Origin: JBOGGN01 sp050744165
Lineage (GTDB): Bacteria; Actinomycetota; Acidimicrobiia; Acidimicrobiales; Palsa-688
NCBI GenBank assembly: GCA_050744165.1
Contig: JBOGGN010000049.1
Coordinates: 1 to 7,744, forward strand
Length of the DNA stretch: 7,744 nucleotides
Direction of reading: 5' to 3'
The position numbers and the translations under genes were made by a program. The notes beneath the pieces were generated by a model, which was not told where the DNA came from, searched no databases, and saw only the letters and a program-made list of their open reading frames with translations. Below are positions 1 through 5,342 of this stretch, in pieces; position 1 is the stretch's first letter, and every line of letters starts with the position of its first letter.

Positions 1-605
1 TACAGCCACACGATGACCGCTGCCGCCACCATGAACTTGAGGTCGCGAAAGTAGACGTACATGGCGGCCAGCAAGAGGCCGAGGGCGGCGGTAAAGGCCA
101 GTGCCAGCACCGAGGCGGGGATGAGCAGCAGGAGCCGAACATTGGGGGCGACCCCGACGACGGGGAGTTCCACCAGCAAGATCACGGCCGAGGTCCCGAG
201 GAGGATGAGGTTGGCGCACGGGGGGACGAGGGCGACGATGGCGCGGGGAAACCACACCTTGTCGGTCAGGCCCGAGGCGTCGACGATGGCGGTGGTCGAC
301 GCCAGGACCGAGGTGGACACGAACACCCACGGCACCATGCCCGCCAGCACGAAACCGGCGTAGCTGTAGGAGCGGCCGGTGCCGAAGTTGCCCACCCGGG
401 AAAAGATGAAGACCATCACGATCGACTGCACCAGCGGCAGGGCCACCGACCACAGCACGCCGAGCGACGCCCGCTTGTAGCGGACCTGAAAGTCCTTGCG
501 GGACAGGGCGACCAGTACGCCTCGGAAGTGCCACAGACCCCGGAACCACTCGCCGAGAGACACGGGGCGGGCGTCGAGGGTCAGCGTCGGCGACGCCTCG
601 GTCAC
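1..605 (-). CDS. ABC-2 type polysaccharide/teichoic-acid export permease (partial, C-terminus off the left edge)
   Basis: The 201 visible residues form the N-terminal part of an integral-membrane ABC transporter permease of the Wzm/TagG type, which moves undecaprenyl-linked glycopolymers out across the cytoplasmic membrane with a separate ATPase. An amphipathic cytoplasmic start (LGEWFRGLWHFRGVLVALSRKDFQ) leads into the family signature VRYKRASLGVLWSVALPLVQ at about residues 47-66. Membrane helices follow at about 58-74, 87-105, 127-150 and 156-172, and a YFRDLKF motif lies near 186-192. Full-length relatives are about 260-290 residues, so roughly a quarter is missing. The GTG at 605 is the first usable start: the same frame has a stop (TGA, 632-630) only eight codons upstream and no ATG between. 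No clear Shine-Dalgarno is visible. The ATPase partner would be expected beyond the left edge. The exported substrate cannot be read from this sequence. The divergent GT-C gene next door makes an envelope-glycan role likely (inference). Confidence 0.85.
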   Translation of the reverse strand, partial: MTEASPTLTLDARPVSLGEWFRGLWHFRGVLVALSRKDFQVRYKRASLGVLWSVALPLVQSIVMVFIFSRVGNFGTGRSYSYAGFVLAGMVPWVFVSTSVLASTTAIVDASGLTDKVWFPRAIVALVPPCANLILLGTSAVILLVELPVVGVAPNVRLLLLIPASVLALAFTAALGLLLAAMYVYFRDLKFMVAAAVIVWL

Positions 606-661
606 GGGCTCATTTGCGGCGGGAGATGATCATGGCTGATCGACCACGGTAGCCAAGACCC

Positions 662-687
662 TCCGGGATTCGACTCCGGGATTCGAC
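662..687. repeat. 13-bp perfect tandem direct repeat in the divergent intergenic region
   Basis: Two exact copies of TCCGGGATTCGAC lie head to tail at 662-674 and 675-687. They fall in the 606-721 spacer between the minus-strand ABC permease and the plus-strand GT-C gene, ending immediately before a GGAG Shine-Dalgarno-like element (688-691). The repeat could be a pair of operator half-sites on one helical face (13-bp period is close to, but not exactly, one turn) or simply a replication-slippage duplication. It resembles a tRNA T-arm superficially (ATTCGA) but has no tRNA fold around it. No convincing sigma-70 promoter was found in the spacer. Confidence 0.6.
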
Positions 688-694
688 GGAGTCC

Positions 695-754
695 ATGGCT
701 GTGCCAAGATCCGTGGCCGTCATGCCGGCCCCCGATCCAGGCCCGCCACGCTGA
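695..754 (+). CDS. Short 19-codon ORF: displaced N-terminus or leader peptide of the GT-C gene
   Basis: ATG at 695 is preceded by GGAG (688-691, a rather short 3-nt gap) and encodes MAVPRSVAVMPAPDPGPPR before TGA at 752-754. A second in-frame ATG lies at 722. The GT-C gene's reading frame has no ATG, GTG or TTG between its upstream stop (637-639) and GTG 784. Yet it encodes a hydrophobic run (TLILSLLAASLFVAEGLLLATG) from about 748, which reads as the end of a start-proximal membrane helix. One extra base near 740-750 would join this short ORF to that helix. Alternatively it is a genuine leader peptide: its TGA overlaps a CTG (751-753) in the GT-C frame, an arrangement that could couple translation. 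I favour a one-base loss, whether an assembly error or a real mutation, over a true leader. Confidence 0.4.
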   Translation: MAVPRSVAVMPAPDPGPPR

Positions 755-783
755 TCCTCTCGCTACTGGCAGCGTCGCTCTTC

Positions 784-2823
784 GTGGCCGAGGGTCTGCT
801 CTTGGCCACGGGCGTGCGGCGCCGCTGGTGGCCCGGCGCTCGACCCTCGCTCGTGGTCACCGTCGTCGCCCTCGTCTGGCTGTGCTGGGCGCTCGTCCTC
901 GGCCAGCTGCTCGGCGCCCTCGGTGCCCTCCAGCCGGGCTGGTTGCTCCTCGTCGGCGGCCTTACGGCGGCGCCATTCCTGGTCCCCCTGCCCGGGTGGC
1001 GCCGGTGGCGTCCCGGCGCTGCCCTCCGCCGCGCCCGAGGTGCGTGGCGCCTCCCGCACCCCGATCCCCGCCGCTCCCGAGAGGACCGATGGCTCACCAT
1101 CGCCACGGTGGCCGTGGTTCTGACGGTCGCCGCGGTGTGGGTGGCCCGGACCGTGATCGCCCTTCACAGCGGCATCAACGACCCCGACTCCCTCGGCTAC
1201 CACCTGCCCTTCATCGCGACCTTCGCCCACAGCGGCTCCGCCAACCAGCACCAGCTGCTGATCCCCCTCTACCCGGTGCAGTTGTACCCGGCCAACGACG
1301 AGCTGCTCTCGGCCATCGCCCTCCTCTTCACCCGGTCGATGGTGTTTGCAGTGGGGAAAAACCTCGCCTTCGGTGCCCTCATCCTCGTGGAGGCACATGC
1401 CCTGGGCGATGCCTATCGCTCCGGCCGGCTCGCGGTCGCGGCGGCAGCGGTCGTTCTCGGCTTTCCCGTCCTGGCCTTCTCGCAGCCCGGCGAGGCGGTC
1501 AACGACGCCCTGATGCTGCTGGTCCTGCTTGGGGGCCTGGCGGTGCTGGCCCACGCCCGGGACCGGCCGGCGCCCTACGTGTTGGCCATGGGGGCCGCGG
1601 GGCTGGCGCTCGGGGTCAAGTTCTCCGCCATCGTTCCCGCCGCCGCCCTGGTGGTGGTTGCGGTGGTGCTGCTGCTGGCCCGCACCGGCGCTCACCGGGG
1701 GCGGAGCCTGGTCGCCGGGGTCGTGTTCAGCGCGGCAACCGGCGCGTCGTGGTACGTCCGCAACATCATCACCTACGCCAACCCGGTGCCCCCGGTCAAA
1801 GTGGCCTTCGGTCCGCTGCGACTGAAAACCATCGACAGCTATACCAGCAAACTTTCGTTCTCGGTGGGCCACTACCTGGCCCGGGGCCAGTACCTCTCGG
1901 TGTTCGCCCACGGTCTGGTGAAGTCGCTCGGGCCGGTTGGGGTGGTGGTGGCCGTGGTCAGCGTGGTGGTGGCGTTGGCCCTGGCACGCTCGGGGGACGG
2001 GTTTTTGCGGGGGCTCAGCGCCTTTGTCGTGATTGCCACGATCGGGTACGTGACGACTCCGGCTGGGGCGGCAGGACTGCCGTCGCAGATCCCGTACGCG
2101 TTCATTGTCAACATGCACTACGCGGCGCCGGCCCTCTTGGTCGCGGCCACGGCTGCAGCCGTAGTGGCGGCCGGGTCGAGGTGGGCGTGGATTTTTCCCA
2201 CCGTTGGTGTCGTCGCCGTGCTCACGAGCATCGGACCCGGTCAGAGGATTGCGGTCTGGGCGCCCCAAGTCGGCGGCCGCGACTTCTTGGTCATGACGGC
2301 GGCGGCCGCGGTTGGGGTCGCCGCGGTGGCCGTCGGGCTCTCGGCCGGGCGGGAACGGCTCGGGGCCGCGGTGGCGGCTGTGGCGCTCATCGTCGGGGTG
2401 GCCGGGGCCGCCGCGGCCGCCGAGCGTTACCCCCGGCGATCGACGACCGACGCCGTGGTGACCTGGGCGGCGCACACCCCCGCCGCCTCCATCGGGGCAT
2501 GGAACGCCGACATCGCCGACCTGTACGGCCCCCACGCCCGCAACCGGGTGACGGTGCTGGCCCGTCTCGACGACGGTGGCGCGGTGCCGATCGACACCTG
2601 CCAAGGCTGGAAACAGGCGATCGTCGCCGGCCACTACCAGTACAGCGCCGTCATCTCGGGGACCGCGTGGATGCGCTGGCTTGATGCCGACCCCGCGTTT
2701 CGGCGGGTGGCACACGATGCTGCCACGACCGTCTACCAGGTCGTGGGGCCGCCCGATGTGAGCTGCCCGGGGCAGTCCAACGCGGGCGCCGACTTCTGGC
2801 TGGCACCCGGTTACGGGATCTAA
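784..2823 (+). CDS. GT-C fold multi-pass membrane glycosyltransferase-like protein
   Basis: This is a very hydrophobic polytopic membrane protein of 679 residues from GTG 784. The first large outer loop carries INDPDSLGYH (131-140), followed by LPFIATFAHSG. An acidic DxD-like site ahead of a Tyr-His in this loop is the hallmark of GT-C enzymes, which use polyprenyl-phosphate sugars on the outer membrane face. A second family-like motif, SWYVRNIITYANPVPP, lies at 322-337 and resembles the WYxRN...NPVxP loop of many actinobacterial GT-C proteins. About a dozen helices span roughly 22-545. The last 130 residues (about 548-679, with WKQAIVAGHYQYSAVISG near 620) are non-hydrophobic and probably extracytoplasmic. 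GTG 784 is the first standard start in this frame, but the 12 codons before it are also hydrophobic, so the true N-terminus probably lies upstream (see the short ORF at 695-754). Donor and acceptor are unknown. The divergent polysaccharide exporter suggests envelope glycan modification (inference). The gene ends with TAA 60 bp before the helD-like gene. Confidence 0.75.
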   Translation: MAEGLLLATGVRRRWWPGARPSLVVTVVALVWLCWALVLGQLLGALGALQPGWLLLVGGLTAAPFLVPLPGWRRWRPGAALRRARGAWRLPHPDPRRSREDRWLTIATVAVVLTVAAVWVARTVIALHSGINDPDSLGYHLPFIATFAHSGSANQHQLLIPLYPVQLYPANDELLSAIALLFTRSMVFAVGKNLAFGALILVEAHALGDAYRSGRLAVAAAAVVLGFPVLAFSQPGEAVNDALMLLVLLGGLAVLAHARDRPAPYVLAMGAAGLALGVKFSAIVPAAALVVVAVVLLLARTGAHRGRSLVAGVVFSAATGASWYVRNIITYANPVPPVKVAFGPLRLKTIDSYTSKLSFSVGHYLARGQYLSVFAHGLVKSLGPVGVVVAVVSVVVALALARSGDGFLRGLSAFVVIATIGYVTTPAGAAGLPSQIPYAFIVNMHYAAPALLVAATAAAVVAAGSRWAWIFPTVGVVAVLTSIGPGQRIAVWAPQVGGRDFLVMTAAAAVGVAAVAVGLSAGRERLGAAVAAVALIVGVAGAAAAAERYPRRSTTDAVVTWAAHTPAASIGAWNADIADLYGPHARNRVTVLARLDDGGAVPIDTCQGWKQAIVAGHYQYSAVISGTAWMRWLDADPAFRRVAHDAATTVYQVVGPPDVSCPGQSNAGADFWLAPGYGI

Positions 2824-2838
2824 ACCGACTCGGGCGGG

Positions 2839-2868
2839 TTGCGCAGATAGCAGAGCGTGGCGCATAGT
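2839..2868 (+). promoter_or_regulatory. Possible promoter for the helD-like gene
   Basis: In the 59-bp gap after the GT-C gene, TTGCGC (2839-2844) and CATAGT (2863-2868) sit 18 bp apart and loosely resemble -35 and -10 boxes. Transcription would begin near 2875, leaving a leader under 10 nt before ATG 2883. That would suit the absence of any Shine-Dalgarno there (the preceding bases are TTCCCTTCT). The -10 match is poor, and read-through from the GT-C gene is equally possible. I see only a 5-bp inverted repeat here (TGCGC/GCGCA), not the long inverted repeat expected of a rifamycin-associated element. Confidence 0.22.
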
Positions 2869-2882
2869 CGACGTTCCCTTCT

Positions 2883-5237
2883 ATGCCCCACCCGGATCTG
2901 GCGGCCGAGCAGGCGCACGTCGACCACGCGTATGAACGTTTGGCGGCGATGCGGGCCAATGCCCTGGCGATGCTGCGCGCCGCATTCAGCGAGCGAGGCG
3001 GGACCTTCCAGGCCTTCACCGAGCGCGACATCCGGGTTCGCACCAGCCTGAATCGGCTGGAGCAGCTGCAGCTCGGCAGGGAATCGCTGGTGTTCGGGCG
3101 GATCGATCGTCTGGCCAGCGCCGACGGGGGAGCGACGGCCGACGGTGGGGACTCTGGGGCAGCTGGCGGTGGCGGCACCTCCGAGGCATTCCACATCGGT
3201 CGGCTGGCGGTGGCCGACGAGGATCAGGAGCCGCTGGTCGTCGACTGGCGGGCACCCGTCGCCGAGCCGTTCTACCGGGCCACCGGTGCCCAGCCGATGG
3301 GGCTGACTCGGCGGCGCCACTTCCTCACCGAGGGCCAGCGGGTGCTCGACCTGGAGGACGAGCTGTTCGGCGACGACGAGCCGGGCGAATCAGGCGACGG
3401 CTACGTTTTGGACGCCGGCCTCGGGGCCGGCCTGTCCGGCTCCGCCACCCTGCTGGCCGCTCTGTCCCGGTCGCGGACCGGCCGCATGCGGGACATCGTG
3501 GCCACCGTCCAGCGGGAGCAGGACGAGATCATCCGTGGCCCGCTGTCGGGAGTGCTCGTCGTGCAGGGCGGCCCAGGCACGGGCAAGACGGCCGTGGCCC
3601 TCCACCGAGCTGCCTACTTGCTGTATACCTACCGCTTCCCGCTGGAGAGCCAGGGGGTGCTGGTGGTCGGGCCCAACCCGCTGTTTCTGCGCTACATCGA
3701 GAATGTCCTGCCCTCACTCGGGGAGTCGGGCGTGGAGATGTCGACAGTCGGGCGTCTCTACGGCCCGCTGCAGGCGATCGGCGCTGACGATCGGGCCACG
3801 GCGACGTTGAAGGGCGATGTGCGCATGGCGAGATTCCTGGCTCGGGCCGTGGCCAACCGCCAGCGCCCGCTGCGACGCCCGGTGGAAATCCCCTTCGGGT
3901 CGATGGTGCTCATCTTGTCGGTGGCGGCTTCCAACGAAATCGTCACCGCCGCCAAGCGCCGAACCGGCGCCCACAACGCCCGGCGGCGCTACGTCGAGCA
4001 GCTTCTGTGGCGCCACCTCCACGGCCGCTACCTCGAGGCCCGGGCCCGGGTGGCGCGTGAGGTCGCGGGCAGCGCTGCCCCTGCGGGGCAATGGTCGGGG
4101 GCGGCGGGAAACGAGGAGGTAGGGGCAGAGTTGGCGGCGTTGCCAGCGCCGGCCGATCTCAGCGTCGCCGACCTCGGCAACGACCTGCGGCGGCTGCCGG
4201 TGGTAGCCCAAGCGCTGGACCGGATGTGGCCTCGGCTGACCCCCCAGGAACTGCTCCACGACCTCTTCGGCGCGCCGCCGTTGCTGGAGTTGGCCGGTCG
4301 GGGCCTGTTGTCCGAAGCGGAGCAGTCGCTCTTGGCTCGGCCCCGTTCGGCAACGCCGGAGTCGGCGCCGTGGACCGACGCCGACCTGGCGCTGCTCGAC
4401 GAGGCACGGGCGCTGCTTGGCAGTCCGCGCGGGTCGGGACCGAGCGGCTCGCATGGCTCGGGTGGCTCGGGTGGCTCGGGTGGCTCGGGTGGCTCGGGTG
4501 GCGACGAGGACGGGCCTCGGTCCTTCGGGCACATCGTGGTCGACGAGGCCCAGGACCTCTCGCCCATGCAGTGGCGCATGCTGGGCCGGCGCAGCTTGTC
4601 GTCGTCGATGACGATCGTGGGCGACATTGCCCAGGCGACAGGGACGTGGGCGCCCCGTTCATGGGCCGAGGCGCTCGAGTACGTGCCTACCCGGCGGGGG
4701 TCGCGCATGGTGGAACTCACCGTCAATTACCGCACCCCAAGCGAGGTGATGGACCTGGCGGCCCACATTTTGGAGGCGGCGGCACCCGGGGTGGCGGCAC
4801 CCGAGTCGGTCCGTACGACTGGTCGCCAGCCTCAGTTCGTGCCGGTCGCTGACGGCTCGGATTGGGCCTCGGCCGTTGTCGCTGTGGTCGCCGACGAGGC
4901 GTTGGCGGTCGTCCAGGAGTCGCAGCTTGGAGGCACCGTCGGGGTCATCTGCGCTCCCTCGATGGTGGCCGCCGCGGCCGACGCTCTTGCCCGTCGGGGG
5001 ATGGCCTTCGGGACGCTGGAGGCAGGAGCGCTCGATGATGCCATCACGGTGGTGTCGGTGATCGCGGGCAAGGGGCTGGAATTCGACTCGGTGGTGGTCG
5101 TCGAGCCTGCTCGCATCGTCGCCGAGTCGCCGCAGGGTTTGCGGGCGTTGTACGTGGCGCTGACCCGGGCCACTCGGCGGCTGTCGATCGTCTACGCCGA
5201 GGCTCTGCCGGTGCCGTTGGCACGTCCGCCCGGGTAG
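2883..5237 (+). CDS. helD: HelD/HelR-type RNA polymerase recycling ATPase (UvrD-like superfamily 1)
   Basis: HelD proteins bind stalled RNA polymerase, prise open its channels and release nucleic acid using ATP. Actinobacterial relatives (HelR) can also displace rifamycins. The 784 residues show the expected order. An N-terminal helical hairpin-like region (about 6-70) ends in LVFGRIDR; in the family it enters the polymerase secondary channel. Next come VVDWRAPVAEPFY (119-131), the QREQDEIIRG segment (210-219) and Walker A GGPGTGKT (229-236). A long specific middle region contains RMWPRLTPQELLHDLFG. Walker B is VVDEAQD (552-558), followed by GDIAQATG (580-587), NYRTPSEV (615-622), VIAGKGLEFD (726-735) and VALTRATRR (758-766). 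All ATPase motifs are intact, so it should be active. It is somewhat long for the family because of Gly/Ser/Ala-rich insertions at about 79-100 and 513-544. ATG 2883 is the only sensible start. Separation from UvrD/PcrA rests on the FGRID and DWRAPVAEPFY motifs. Class II (actinobacterial) HelD is most likely; drug resistance cannot be inferred. Confidence 0.9.
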   Translation: MPHPDLAAEQAHVDHAYERLAAMRANALAMLRAAFSERGGTFQAFTERDIRVRTSLNRLEQLQLGRESLVFGRIDRLASADGGATADGGDSGAAGGGGTSEAFHIGRLAVADEDQEPLVVDWRAPVAEPFYRATGAQPMGLTRRRHFLTEGQRVLDLEDELFGDDEPGESGDGYVLDAGLGAGLSGSATLLAALSRSRTGRMRDIVATVQREQDEIIRGPLSGVLVVQGGPGTGKTAVALHRAAYLLYTYRFPLESQGVLVVGPNPLFLRYIENVLPSLGESGVEMSTVGRLYGPLQAIGADDRATATLKGDVRMARFLARAVANRQRPLRRPVEIPFGSMVLILSVAASNEIVTAAKRRTGAHNARRRYVEQLLWRHLHGRYLEARARVAREVAGSAAPAGQWSGAAGNEEVGAELAALPAPADLSVADLGNDLRRLPVVAQALDRMWPRLTPQELLHDLFGAPPLLELAGRGLLSEAEQSLLARPRSATPESAPWTDADLALLDEARALLGSPRGSGPSGSHGSGGSGGSGGSGGSGGDEDGPRSFGHIVVDEAQDLSPMQWRMLGRRSLSSSMTIVGDIAQATGTWAPRSWAEALEYVPTRRGSRMVELTVNYRTPSEVMDLAAHILEAAAPGVAAPESVRTTGRQPQFVPVADGSDWASAVVAVVADEALAVVQESQLGGTVGVICAPSMVAAAADALARRGMAFGTLEAGALDDAITVVSVIAGKGLEFDSVVVVEPARIVAESPQGLRALYVALTRATRRLSIVYAEALPVPLARPPG
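4455..4499 (+). repeat. Five exact 9-bp tandem repeats encoding a Gly-Ser-Gly linker inside helD
   Basis: GGCTCGGGT is repeated five times without a mismatch, in frame, giving Gly-Ser-Gly five times (residues 525-539). It sits in a longer Gly/Ser-rich stretch (513-544) between the DEARALLG helix and the strand leading to Walker B. Relatives have a variable linker at this spot, so length change is probably tolerated. Because the unit is a multiple of three, slippage adds or removes three residues without breaking the frame. Copy number may be miscounted in short-read assemblies. Confidence 0.9.
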
Positions 5238-5293
5238 GCACGGCGCCGGGGCCGGCGCCGGGGCCGGTGGCGGGCAGGTGGCGGTGCCGTGCC
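5237..5293 (+). terminator. GC-rich hairpin between convergent genes, candidate terminator
   Basis: GGCACGGCGCCG (5237-5248) pairs with CGGTGCCGTGCC (5282-5293) to form a 12-bp stem with one G-U wobble. The 33-nt loop is itself able to fold. The stem starts on the last base of the helD stop codon and precedes the stop of the convergent aldehyde dehydrogenase (5332-5334). There is no U-tract, which is common for high-GC actinobacterial terminators. In the minus-strand transcript the wobble becomes an A-C mismatch, so the hairpin should be stronger for helD mRNA. Function is inferred from position and stem only. Confidence 0.45.
5242..5265. repeat. 12-bp tandem duplication in the convergent intergenic region
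   Basis: GGCGCCGGGGCC occurs twice in tandem (5242-5253 and 5254-5265). Each unit contains the palindrome GGCGCC, so the two copies can also pair with each other inside the larger hairpin. It probably arose by slippage and contributes to secondary structure between the two gene ends. Confidence 0.7.
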
Positions 5294-5316
5294 GGTGGCT
5301 GGGGGACGGCCCGAGC

Positions 5317-5342
5317 TACTTGAACACCCGATTACTTGAACA
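5317..5342. repeat. 10-bp direct repeat across the aldehyde dehydrogenase stop codon
   Basis: TACTTGAACA occurs at 5317-5326 and 5333-5342, 16 bp apart. On the minus strand the second copy is the end of the dehydrogenase gene (Leu-Phe-Lys then TAA). The first copy, just downstream, repeats the Phe-Lys-stop sequence as TTCAAGTAG. It looks like a small duplication of the gene's 3' tip. No function is evident. Confidence 0.5.

Noticed and set aside
61..363. A 100-codon plus-strand ORF over the ABC permease
   Set aside because: The minus strand here encodes a coherent ABC-2 permease with membrane helices and the VRYKRASLGVLW motif; the plus product has no family features.
662..690. Possible tRNA T-arm or attachment-site remnant (GATTCGACTCC)
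   Set aside because: No acceptor, anticodon or D arm can be built around it, and the similarity is explained by a simple 13-bp tandem duplication.
828..2684. A 618-codon plus-strand frame overlapping the GT-C gene
   Set aside because: Its Arg/Pro/Gly-rich low-complexity translation without motifs is a frame-shifted shadow of the membrane protein.
763..2865. A 700-codon minus-strand open frame opposite the GT-C gene
   Set aside because: Its product is rich in Arg, Gly, His, Pro and Gln with no recognisable domain, as expected for the antisense of a GC-rich gene with strong third-position bias. The plus-strand frame has helices and family motifs.
2839..2867. Rifamycin-associated element upstream of helD
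   Set aside because: Only a 5-bp inverted repeat (TGCGC/GCGCA) with a 15-nt gap is present, too short and too widely spaced.
3714..4532. A minus-strand ORF with a tandem Ala-Thr-Arg repeat opposite helD
   Set aside because: The apparent repeat protein is only the complement of the GGCTCGGGT minisatellite inside helD.
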